Source: Prostheceraeus crozeri
Lineage: Eukaryota; Platyhelminthes; Polycladida; Euryleptidae
Direction: 5' to 3'
NCBI GenBank assembly: GCA_907163375.1
Contig: CAJQUW010009291.1
Location: 134,001 to 198,000 of the forward strand
DNA: 64,000 bases
Under the pieces are notes generated by a model, which did not search any database, had not been told where the DNA came from, and saw nothing but the letters and a program-made list of their open reading frames with translations. A program made the translations under genes and the position numbers. Positions within the stretch are counted from its first letter, which is position 1. Each line of letters begins with the position of its first letter. This document shows, piece after piece, positions 16,566 to 28,480 of the stretch.

Positions 16566-18240
16566 GTAAACAAACTTACTCTACACCGTCTGCACCTTTC
16601 CATCGAAGTTTATCAATTCTCCAAAGCAGACTGGTGTAACTTTCGCACTTTTCTTCGTCAAGTTCAAGCTGAGAATTTGATTCTTAAGGAGAACGTCCAC
16701 AAGTCGGCGCAAGAACTGACAGAGTGGCTTCAGATTGGGATGATGGCCTACACTCCTCACCGTAATTTCCAAATAAAGCCCCACACCCAACCTTGGTTTA
16801 CACCAGAATGTACGGCTGCAACCTGCCAGCGTGACCACTTTTCCATAAGTACAAGCGTGACAGAACCGCTGGCAATCTTGAATTGTATAAGACCGCACGA
16901 AGAAATTGCAAGGAAACCATACATCAGGTCAAAAGACGTTACGCTTTGTATGTACGGAAATCCATTGCTACCCAAAAGCTTGGCTCTAAGGACTTCTGGA
17001 GGATTTACAATAGTGTCATCAATAGGAGCAAATTCTTCATCCAGTTCCAAAGAAGTTCTCACATGAGCTTTCTCCACTTTTATCTAAACTGTTCAGTAGA
17101 TGTTTTATCCACCGGTGAGTTTCCCTCTTGTTGGAAAGTAGCTGCCGTGGTTCCAGTTCCAGTTCCAAAGAAAGGTTCTGACTCATCTCTTCCATCTAGT
17201 TACCGTCCTATCAGCCTGCTTCCAACTGCTGGCAAGATTTTTGAAGCAGTGATTAACCAACATATTGTTGACTTCCTTGAAACTCAAAACTTTCTTTCAG
17301 AGGAACAGTATGGCTTCAGGCACTCTCGATCAACTGTAGGTCTTTTTTCATATGTCAGGGAACATGTGAGTCGTGTTCTTGACAGACAAGGTGAGACGAG
17401 ATCAGTTGCCTTGGATATTTCCAAGGCATTCGATAAAGTTTGGCATAACGGACTCCTTAGGAAGCTTAGACCTAAGTCTTATGGAGTTTCTGATGAACCC
17501 CACAAACTTCTTGCTTCTTTCCTTAGTGACCGGCAGTATCTGTCGTCTTAGATGACCAAAAGTCTTCCATAAAGCTTGTCAATGCAGGAGTTCCTCAAGG
17601 TCAATTTTGGGACCCACTCTTTTTTTGCTGTACATCAACGACCTCCCAGACTGCCTATTGAGTAAATTGGTGATGTGTGCAGATGACACGACACTCTTCA
17701 ATTCTAATGAGCGACTAGCTAAGAACACTCAGCAACTTCAGCGGATATGTGAGGTTCTTAATGAAGACTTGCACAGGGTCTCAGAATGGGGCGCCAATGG
17801 CTTGTTTCCTCCAATTCTTCAAAAACTCAGAGTATTCTGCACTCACGACTTAAAGGAAATGATGATCATCATAGCATTAAGATGTCAGATAATATGACCA
17901 GAGAACAAGATTCCATCTCCTTCCTTGGATTGTTGGTTACGAAAGACTTATTATGGAAACCGTACATTCAGTCCATCAGCAAACGTCTCTATCGTGCCAG
18001 CAGCTATCTTCCACCACAGACTGTGGACACCCAAACCTGCACGCAGAGCTAATGGACTCACATGCTATCATCTTGGCTTTGAACGCGCACGCACTGAGTC
18101 GCTCGAAAAGCTTTTTGTTCGCACAGCACAGTTTTGGAATCAGCTTTCCCAGACCACTTTCCCTGACCAATACAATCTCGATACTTTCAAGAGACGTGCG
18201 AACAGATTTCTGATGGGGACAGCTTTATCAGATTAGAAGG
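16566..18240 (+). mobile_element. jockey/CR1-type LINE, 5'-truncated
   Basis: Plus-strand. It begins in the region between endonuclease and RT (PWFTPECTAA, ETIHQVKRRYALYVRKSI). The RT core follows: FPSCWKVAAVVPVPKKGS-like, SYRPISLLPTAGKIFEAVI, EEQYGFRHSRSTVGLFSYV, ALDISKAFDKVWHNGLL. The catalytic box reads MCADDTTLF at about 17,675, where one expects Y/F-ADD. It ends with the family's usual FWNQLSQTTFPDQYNLDTFKRRANRFL and TAG at about 18,236. Frameshifts near 17,040, 17,550, 17,600 and 17,850 show it is inactive. Motif order fits jockey/CR1 LINEs. The 5' end is missing. Confidence 0.85.
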
Positions 18241-18707
18241 TCTGTTTTTTTCTAACACAATTTATTACTTTTTCATTGAGTAGCCCCTAGCTTCGCTCAT
18301 GGCTCATAGCTGCACTAGAGGTGAAACTTCTGTAAACCAAAGTATCTGCTGCAGATAATCGAAGAAAGCTACATTCTCTGATAAATTCGTGACGCAACAA
18401 ATTATCACAGTAGAGCAATGGGACTAGTTATCAATTGGAAAATCAGCACTAGGGGTATTCAGCAAGAAGCAACAACTATCACGAAGAAAAACGAGAAATG
18501 CACCGGGAAAACTATTGAAGCGTCACGTCTTTGCAACGATCGGTTAGGTTGGAAAGAAATGACATCTTATCAATTGTGCAGTAGCTCGTCTGTTTATGGG
18601 CGTGCCTTCGGCGGAGCCACTGTTTAGAGATGAATTGTTTCATTAAAACCTCTAATACAATTGATTTGTTTTCAATTCTTTTACATACAGATTTCTATCA
18701 TTAACAG
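18241..18707. other. upstream flank or intron of RNF34-like gene
   Basis: No confident gene. An earlier AG at 18,690 (ACATACAG) is an alternative acceptor for the exon at 18,708 but gives the wrong frame. Confidence 0.4.
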
Positions 18708-18875
18708 GTTCGCGATCTTGTTTGGTTCTTGGAGCGTCGTCGCATATGCACACGTGGCATGAAGGAAAAAGAACAGTTAGTTGAGCTTATCATGAGTTGC
18801 TTTGGAAGTGATCGCTACCACGAGGACCAAGCGCGAAGACAACAAAGAGTTGCAGTCATGACTTGCAACATGCAA
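18708..18875 (+). CDS. RNF34: RNF34/RFFL-like E3 ubiquitin ligase, exon with first SAP-like domain
   Basis: Internal exon of 56 codons between TTAACAG (18,701-18,707) and GTAAGT (18,876), phase 0 at both ends. It encodes VRDLVWFLERRRICTRGMKE and KEQLVELIMSCFG, matching the first SAP-like helix-extension-helix of RNF34/RFFL (VKDLRQYL...CREKEDLVDLVL). In the family this protein is a membrane-endosome-linked RING ligase acting on p53, caspases and signalling receptors. The FYVE-like exon that should precede it is not found between Polinton 1 and here. It may lie left of the window, which would put Polinton 1 in an intron. Orthology to RNF34 versus RFFL cannot be separated; invertebrates usually have a single gene. 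Confidence 0.85.
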
Positions 18876-20760
18876 GTAAGTTGGCTTACAGTTTGTTTCT
18901 ACAATGCTTTCAGTGTCTGGCCATGTTTGGAAGGAATTGCAACCCCTGACTTACTTTTAAAGCCGATTTCCCCAGGACAATGAGGGACATCGAGAAACAA
19001 ACAAACCGATCAACGAAAGAATAAATGTAATTAAGTCAAAAATTATATTGATAAATTGCAGAAATTAGTTAAAACAGCAACATTTTATAGTTAACATTAA
19101 GTTTTTAACTGCAATTGAATGAATTTGTTTCCTATATCATAATAAATATTTTTATTTGTTATATGTGGACCCAATAAGGGCCTAGTCCTTAAAAGGACTG
19201 ATGGTTGCTTTCCTTAGTAGCCAGATTCGTCTCTTCTAAATTCTGTTACCTTTCGGATGCGATTAGGCATACTGCCAATCAAATTTAGAAAATTCAAATG
19301 TAGCGATTTGACCTGCGGGAAGCCAGCCTTGGTCGGCCAGAAGACCTTCTACCAGGCCGCTGACAGCCTCTTCGCAACCAAAAGTAAATAGTACTTTTGG
19401 GGACCTCTTATTGTTGCGACATAGTGGCAACTGGCCGGCCACTTCGGATCAAAGCCTCATCTGAACCCCTAAGATAGACTTTCTGGTAAGCTATCAGTAC
19501 AGCAGTTCGCATGTTACTGAGAGACGCAAAACAAATGAAATGACAGCCGCATAGTAAAGAAATCCATCTGTGTGAGAAAATGTGTGACCTATCAGTTATG
19601 CATGCGTGAGAGTGATGAGTCACGCTTCTGGTTAGTGATGAAAATGAGAATTGAATTCCAAACAAGTAGATAGCCCATTTGGTTCTTCTTCCTTCTTCGA
19701 TAAGTGCGTTGCCTTAAGGTGTCTTAAGCTGATCCGTGTCATTCAAAGAGGGTAGGACGCTGCATTCATGAGAGTGTGCATGTATTGAATAACATGATTA
19801 TACTGTGTATCTACGAGCATAATCGCATGTGGCTAAATAGACAGACAAGAGCCTAATGCCAGCAAGCAATTTGCTATAAATTCCTGTTCTCGCAAATGAT
19901 ATCGAGCATGTGATGGAGTAAACCCAGAATAAATAGTACATGTACATGTGCAATCGTACATGCAAAGACAGATTATTAGGCGAGACGTTCAACTACTAAG
20001 CGTAAGTTCTTCTTCAATGGAGATCGGATTTCCCTGGTCTAATGTTGCACCGTGCAGGTCTTTCATATACTTTTTTCGACGTCGAATTTTGAAACTAGCA
20101 CAGTATTTGAGCCTAGTTCGTGGCATGTCTCACATGTAAGCAGTTTTATAATTTGATTTGCTAACCTGAATCGTACGTTATTTTGATGCTAGTACTGTGA
20201 TGATGATATTTTTATGCTCAAGGAAATACAATTGCTGAATACAGATGAGTCTGCATTGATTCCAGTGAAACGTTCATTAGAAAAATGATAAGTTTATTCT
20301 ATATTAAAACTGACGACCACATGAAATGAACTCAGAATTTATGATGTTACAGGCGGAAAACCACTCCAATTTGTAGCTTGGCGTAGCCGTGCAACATGGT
20401 CAGAAAATTTCCTTGTCAGAATCAATCATATTCACATGCGACTCATCGACGGCTATAATCGTCATTATTAGCGCGTTCTGTATTCATTCATGACTCGCTA
20501 TCCCTGAATACTGCGCGAGTTAGGCGTACACAAAGCCTACCGATTTGATGTTATCAGGTTTAAATCATCTTAACTGGCATGTTTGTTGCTGTTCATATTG
20601 AATTTATGGTAATAGTGAAAACAGGCTTCATCTGTCTTTCATGCTTAGTTTAAACTAGCTGAAATGCTAGTTTGCTAGAATTTCTAGAATCTAGTTTGCT
20701 AGAATGCTAGCTGAAACCCTCTCCCATAAACGTGATTATTATTATCTCAATGTATTGTTC

Positions 20761-20784
20761 ATATATATATATATATATATATAT
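20761..20784. repeat. (AT)n microsatellite
   Basis: Twelve AT units in a row at 20,761-20,784. Confidence 0.9.
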
Positions 20785-21759
20785 AAAGTTCACGTATAGC
20801 TTAATGGAAAACAATGGGCGTGAATTTCAGACATTTTTACTGATGTTTCAAGACACTGTGATGTTTGTTGCCGCAAAGCTTAATGGTACACCACGTTTCT
20901 TGCCCAACAACACGATAAATGAATTTTTCAGACAAATGTTATTTCCCGATAAATTGAACACATGTGATTCATACTACGTTCACATAGGCCGTTCCGGCAT
21001 TGATGCCGTGTCATCTTCACACATTAGTTCATATTTCTCGCGCCTGATTCGAGCATCGAGCAGAAGATCAGATTCGTGCATGGCGCTAGCCTAGACTGAT
21101 TTCACCAATCGCATGCTTCTAATCTCATACTTCAAAGTATGAATTATTGTATTTTTAACAAAATGATAACATAATTTTTGTAATTCTGATGAAAGTTGAT
21201 CTTCAAATTTAGACATCAAACAGGCATCATCTCGTGCGTGGTAAACTCGGTGGATTACTGTGCGGTGATAAGTCATTCGAGTGATGCGCATAATAATAAT
21301 AAAGACGAAATATAGATGATATGAAATACATCTACTAGATAATTCGAGGAGATAGTATGGTGTTCATTTTTAGTTGTTGCAACGTTACTGATTAAAGTTC
21401 AACTTCAAAAAGATTGTTTACGGACGATCTATTTAAAAATGTAATAAAAATAGTGTTACTCACGATATTCCATTCTATCGAGACCCCGTCTTCAGAGTGA
21501 CATCGGACAATTTATGAAGTGCAGTATGCAAAATCAATAGCATGATGACGATGGTGAACGATATTGATTCATGTTGCCTATACAACGTTCAACGGCAGAT
21601 TCGCTTCATGCTGAAGAGCAGCAATAATGAATAAAATAACAATAACAACGATCAAGGCATATGTACAATGCTATACAAAATATACACAAAAAAGAACCTC
21701 AATAAAATCCCATGGAAAGTGACGTACAATAAGAAATAAAGATAGGAGATAGAAAAACC

Positions 21760-22220
21760 ATCAGATGTCTTGATATAGGCACGGTGCATGCAGCTCACAA
21801 CGATTGAGACAATGCAGTTGCTTTGATTGCCAAGCCTCGAAGAATAAACGTTTCGTATAATTGGCTTCCCGACAAACAGTTTCAGCAGAAGACCAGTCGA
21901 TGCGATGGTCCTCTTTGAAGGCATGCTCTGCTAAGGCGGATTTGTCGGGCTGGATCACGCGCAATGCCGATTTGTGCTGCTTCAAACTGTTGCTAGTTGA
22001 ACCCAAACTGAACCCAGCTTCAAACTGGGTTTCTAGAAGTTAAACTTCAACTTAAAGAAGTTTCATTTTATAACTCCCGAAAGACAAAGTTGATGTGATG
22101 TGAACAAGAAATGTAGTTTATAAAATTCCGTGTGGTGATTGCGATAAAACCTGCGTGGGTCAAACTGGCAACAGCTCTGAAGCCCAGTTTGAAGCTGAGT
22201 TCAGTTTGGGTTCAACTGGG
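21760..22220. mobile_element. Penelope-like element GIY-YIG fragments joined in inverted orientation
   Basis: Minus strand 22,035-21,760 encodes the C-terminal part of a Penelope-like GIY-YIG domain: SLKQHKSALRVIQPDKSALA, EHAFKEDHRIDWSSAETV, LFFEAWQSKQ, then NRCELHAPCLYQDI. Plus strand 22,116-22,180 encodes the N-terminal part of the same kind of domain: VYKIPCGDCDKTCVGQTGN. The two halves face each other. Between them lie inverted copies of about 45 bp (TTGAACCCAAACTGAACCCA near 21,997 and its complement near 22,210) with about 140 bp in between, so the locus can fold into a hairpin. Head-to-head copies are typical of Penelope-like insertions. Confidence 0.75.
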
Positions 22221-25200
22221 TGAAATTTAGTGAAACTAAATTAAAGTAGGTCACTGGGTTTTTTCTTCAGCAGATGATAGTTTTATTTCATTAAAAGCGT
22301 TTTCGAGTAAAGTAGTATTATTAGTCTTAATGAAGTTACCTTCATTGATTAACCATAGTGCACTAACGCATAATTGAAAATTGCAAACGTATTATTTCGA
22401 TGAATAATTACAGTATCAAATTTTGATAACTTATCGATCTTCGTGTGACATGATTTTGCTTCATTAAATCTCGTTACCATCTTCACATCTTCACGTCAGT
22501 TAATGCAAAATCCATCATCAGTAACTATGGTAACGATTAGTTTGTGAAGTAGTTGAGTTATTTCCAGAAATAGATGCTGTAAATGCATTGTAATCGATCT
22601 CATGACTAATTAGATTTAACGCTGAGCTGATTGCTGCTATCATTCATGCAGATGATGGTTCGCATATTTTCTAAATTATTCCACCTACCAAGCCGGAGTG
22701 ATCACCTTCAAGGCTTGTAATTGCAGGCGCAAGAGCGAAATTATTAAGGCGGGGGCTCCAATTTTTTCTTTGATAACGCTGCGTATGTTATAAGTGCAAA
22801 ATGGCTCACGTGATTTATGCCATGTGAAACGTGCTTTTCCTAAATGAACATAAATGATAATGTTCATTTAGTTGAATGACTTTTCTGATCCCCTCTGTCT
22901 CGCTACGTCCGCACGTGGCCAAACCAACGTAACATTTACCCATGCTCTTTTTTGAGCACATTTTTTGTCCATTACTAGGCAAATTACTGAATTTACTTTT
23001 CTCAAAACTGTCTTCTCATTGTGATGATGTTTTTCGTTAGTGAGGTTAAGCCTGTAATAAATAGGTGTGCACGTTTTTCATTAGACACAAAGACGCACAC
23101 ATGTTACAGCTGATTCCAACTTTGAATTCAATGCTTATATAAATATACTTTAACGTCTTCGACAGCTCCTCAACATTGAGCCTGATATTGCAGCATGTTG
23201 TATGGACCCTGATATCCACGCTCCGCGCTATCTTCTTTCTTCGTGTGGAACTAGGAATTCTATCTAAATTCGTAAATTCTTGTCATAGTGATCTTCGATC
23301 AGTTCAGCTTTACTTGTTCACATCTCGTGTCAGGGCGACCGGGAAACTATCCGACGCACCACACTCCTCAACCCTCGTTGTGAATATTCTGGTGGGACAC
23401 CATTTTTATGACATCGCAGGTAAGCGCCTCGAGGCTTCCTCTAACCAACCTCAACAGCATCGTGGGAGATGACTTTCAACGAAGGATATCTTGTGACTTA
23501 ACTATCTCTGACACATTTTTTCCGGATACCGCAGAACGGGAGCTTGTTTCGCTCGGCGATGTAGTGTTCCTCGTTTGTGATTCAGTTTGTTCAACTCACA
23601 TTGTCAATAGTTTGAAACCCGGAATTGGTTGAGTAATCCTAATAATTTGGAATTGGTTGAGTAGCCCCTAATAAAAGACAGGTCCAGTTTCTGCTCTGTA
23701 TAGAGGAAGCAGCAACATGGCAACATTTGATTGTGGAATTTGGTCCTTCGGTAGATGCATCATCGACCATTCGTTCACACTTCAAGCATGAGATCAGATC
23801 TCCACCGTGTTAGGCCGAGGTATACGAAAATAGACACCTTTTCAAACAAGTAGCCCCTCCGTGTAGGAAGGACGGATAGGAATGACCGGGTACTACAATT
23901 GAATTAGGGATGTACCGATATACTGGCAATTTTTCTAACATATAGTTTATCGGCCGATATTTTCTTGGAATGTCGATATTTTTGCCGACATTAATCAATC
24001 AGAAAATGTATAAATTTAAAATTTTAGATTGATGATGACGTATTCATTTTTATTACATGCATGTAGTGAATATCTAAAATATGAATGAATTTAAAATCAA
24101 GTTAATGTAATGATTAATATGCAGCCACATATGTGCATTGTATAATGCACAATCCAATTTAAATATGACTACATCATAACTGAATGCTGGTCTGTTGAAT
24201 TATATCTATCTGGTTTTATCAAGGACAATAGACCGGAAAGCCCTTTGAATGCTTGACAAAATAGCATGACACTATTTATATATTGCAGGATAAATAATTT
24301 TCAAATATTGGGCTTAACATGCTAGTCCAAATTGAATAGCAGGTTTCCTAAGACAGTAGAACATTGTTAATAAATGTCTGTCTCTTAAAAGTGCTTCAGT
24401 TAATTAAATTATATATAAGACTGATCTTGCATTCTTAGTTCACTGGATAAGTCTGCAAAGTTCGTAGTTCAACTATGATTTCTCAGAAAAAGAGAATTAG
24501 CTGAATTCCTCCCCGAATTATATTGTCCGCTTCAACAGCACTGAATCTTCTGCTAAATCGTCATATCATTGTTTTCTTACCGATTATATGAAGAGATGTA
24601 CTAAACCGAATTTTCGGCCGGTGGACTTTTTCCCGTGTTTAAGCAAGAGGTGAGAGAAGAGAAATTGGTTTTTTTAGGTGTGAAGATGGATGTCTCTGTT
24701 GTGTTTTAGTATTGGTGTGATGTTGACTGTTTTCCAGATGATGGGTGTCTGGTTGGTGTTGAGTGAGTGTATAGATGTGTTAGGCACTGGATGGCAGTGG
24801 GTGGGGCCAAGGTGTTTTGAGCTGATTCTGTCTTGCCAAAGAGAGTTGTTGTTTCAGGAGTCAGTTTGGTCAGACACGGATTGTTTTCAGTGTTCTTGAG
24901 CGAGCTATCGGTATTTTTTTCAAATTTTTGATGAGCGGATGAGAGCGAAAAAACTCCTTGAGGGAAATTGAGCGAGCGAGCGGTGCGGCGTCCCTTTACT
25001 AGTAACTTCCAAACCAATGTTCCGAATCACATGAAATTCACGGTACCGGTATAATATATCTAGAGTCTGAGCTTTCTTATCGTGGTGTTCATTTGCTCCA
25101 ACTCATTCATCTCCATATTACCAAAAAACAATTCAAAATGCAAAATCACCTATTTCAGCAGTTTTTTATGAAAATTTCGAAATTTTATCAAACTTTAGCC

Positions 25201-28119
25201 AGCAATCTCATCAATGATAGAGATTGCAGAGTGCCAGTTCGCCTGGCCAAAGAACTGATTAGTTGGAGCAAATCAACACCACGATAAGGTAGTTCAGACC
25301 CTGGATATGTCTGAGGACATCTTTCTATTCTGTCTCCTCAATGATTGCTATTAGCGATGCCAAATTAGTTGAGTTACCTATGAACACAAAACGAGATCGA
25401 CAAAATTTATGTGTATACCCTCATGGAATAGTCTGCTTGTCAAACATACGCATACGAAATGTGGAAGATTTTTCTTCAATGCATCTGTGAAATGATATTC
25501 TACCAAGACGGTGCACGGGTTCTCGGGCCGATGCACCGAAATATGTGAAATTTCGAACAAATTGATTTTTTCCTGCATAGTTTCAATCATATGAATACAT
25601 TTTATCTGCTATATTAGTCAGCAAATTAGAGAAAACAATATTTTGAGCTTACAGTACAATTAATCCAAGCGTATATTTGTAACTTCAACATCAAAATGAG
25701 ACTGTTTGATAATCACGGCTATGTCATAAATAACAGATGCATTTACTGATGTTGACAAAAAGTGACGAAAATTAGGCAATTCAATCTCATTATAAATCAT
25801 TATAGGTCACAAAATCTCAAGCACCGCGACCTCCGAATTTCTGAATCTCATAGTGATTTCTTTATACCTTGCTGTTACTCCTCCTGCTAAGATGCATCTG
25901 TCTTAGTATTCCAGCTGACCTACGTCTGAAAGATCTTCTCGGCATCCGGTAACATCATCACATCACAGAGAGACAGCTTGAATCTCAGTAATGACCTTGT
26001 TGCAGTAATTTGTAGATAGCGGTGAAACCACTTCAAATCTAATTTCTGCATTTCCGCATTTCCTGATGTGTTTAGGTATTTCGAAAAAGAATCAAAAACA
26101 CACTCTTCCTTTGCTATATTGACCTTTGGTATTAAAAGAATCAATTAAAAAACCCTCAATTTGTCCATCACTGACATACATGTAGTAATTTAGTCATCGC
26201 AATTTCTTACCATTTTATGTTGCATTATAACCTATATAATTTCTGTTTCCATCTTGTTTTAATGATGAGTTCCATTAGAGCTATAGACATGTATGGGTTG
26301 AATATGATAAGAGTCACTTGCAAGTATTGGTAAAATAAGATTAATGAAGGCCTATGTAATTCTGCTTCAAATTCTTTAGCACTATCAGAATTTTCCTAGT
26401 ACTCCATGAAATTTGCATTGAATGGTGGAAAATATGAACATTTATAATGAAAGATACAGACCCTACGTTCGAGATTATGAAGTTTTAATTGACAATCACA
26501 CGACACTCTAGAGCGCCTATGCTAATATATTATGCCTATACCTCAATAGGTGCTTCAGTGTAACTTTATCGGTGCACTAGTTCTCACACCCGGTGCGATC
26601 AGGTGCGACGTGCGCACAGCCGTGTGTTCTACATCTCATGGTAACTCCATGTGTGATTGCATGAAGAAGCATGACACTAGAAATTCAAATTATTAGGAAA
26701 AGACATAGAAGTGACTACTTACGATGAGTCGCAACTATTATAATAAAAATTGTAAGTAGCATTTATTTGACATTTGAATTTCCAATACTGCATTCGATTT
26801 CTATAGAATTATAGATGATGATATGATTCATAGCCTCTCATTTGTCAAAAATGTACTCATTTTGGAAATCGATCATTTTCGTGGTGGTGATGTAACCCAC
26901 CTCCCTGTTGTAGGAAGGGTTTCCAGGGGGCAGTCAGGTGTTGGGCAGGCAATCCTCCCTCTCAGCGGCCGATGAGATCTGCATACTTGACGGGGGCAAC
27001 ACATAGGTACCATGGTGTGTGCAAGAGAATTGGTGTTTTGTGTTGTGCGGTTGAGATCTACAAAGGGGACAAAGGGGTGATCTTCATCAAAAGTTGTCAT
27101 GCAAAATGTTTACGAAAAGCAACAATTTTTAGACATTCGAAGAAGTACGTTTCAAAATTCAACGGGACAAGCTTAACGTTTCAGCGAAAATTTAAAAAAA
27201 GGCGTAAATTTAAAGTCATAAAATCGTAAGTCGGGCGGCGATTTTTAGAGGAGCACATCAAAAAAATGTGAAGGGCAATCGGCCCCCTTCGCGGTATGAA
27301 TAGGATTATTAAATCCTTATTAAGAATCCTGTAATTATAATATTGTTGAGGTTATTTTGCTTACATCTTTTTCTGACAGCCTACAATACTCTTCCAATTG
27401 AGCTTTAAATGTTGTGTTTAATTCTTCCTTCTTCAAACGAGAAAGGCTGGGATAATTTGCAGAAATTAATTGTTGGAGATCAATAAATGATAATAATGAG
27501 ACAATTTTAAAATTGATTTCCTAACTCGTTTGATGAATGCCATCAATCAATCTGTCAAAGTAAGTCCCAGTATTTTTTGCTGTTGAGCTTTTGTACTGTC
27601 CCTGTCTAATCTCGATTATGCGGTGCAGTTGATCCATTTCTAGATAAAAGAAAAACTGTAGAGGTTAACTCATTGCAAATAAGATCGTCAGTTGAGGCCT
27701 ATGCATTTCAACTGTAGATACAGTTGAAGTACATTGAGTTGCATTTGTGACATTGTATTTGGAATTAGATCTTTCGCTGTCTTGTGCGGAAAGTTCTTCA
27801 TTATGCAACTTCCCACGAGGCATGAAGAGCATCAAGGGGTCAAGAGCCTTGAAACACGTCTGTGAATTTTAATTCGCAAAAAAATTTTAAGTATCTTAAA
27901 ATTGAGGGAGCGATATTTTTCTTAACTCGTGGAAAATTACACGATGTCTGCAATGAATTTGCTCTATCCTCGCATTTTGTCTACTGCACTTTTACATCCG
28001 ATATGCAGTCTACAAACACTGCGAGAAATTAGAAAAGTGCTTATGGAAAGTGTATGGGACTCCGGATAGGTACCCAAATGTTGGACTGTGGCAGATTGCT
28101 GAACTGGGAAGTTGAAGAT

Positions 28120-28480
28120 AGCAAGATCTCATGGAGCGATTGGTGGAACATGGGCTATTGGTAGTGAAGAGGAAGTTTCAATGAACCTATAATGGGTTTC
28201 CTACCCTCTTCTCCGCTAACTTGGCACGTTGAGGAATCCGGACGGACCCTCAGTGTCATGTGTGCGACATGTATGCCAATCTTCGCCCTACCCTCTCTCG
28301 TTATCATGTAGCACTGCAAGGAGGATGCTACACGCACCGGCACGGTTTGGTTCTGCAAGCGATTGTGGAAGCAGTCTCCCTCAGGTATGGAACGGGAATT
28401 TGCTGTGGATCGAGTAGTCAAACAAAGAGACGAAAGTCTCCTCGTGTGTCTCGATCTGTTCCGCGAAAGTGAAAAGTTCG
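28120..28480 (+). mobile_element. C-terminal fragment of a retroelement ORF
   Basis: Plus-strand pieces read NLAR, GIRTDPQCHVC and then LRPTLSRYHVALQGGCYTHR and HGLVLQAIVEAV. This follows a pattern common in invertebrate retroelement proteins ('NL.RWG...P.C.LC....L.HIL..C..AL..GRY..RHD.VL..IAE'). The C-x2-C and H/R-H residues suggest a zinc-binding end. Stops lie within it. The exact clade is not known. Confidence 0.45.

Noticed and set aside
20732-21094. 120-codon plus-strand frame
   Set aside because: Begins in the (AT)n run (IYIYIYI) and shows no domain; no splice sites tie it to RNF34.
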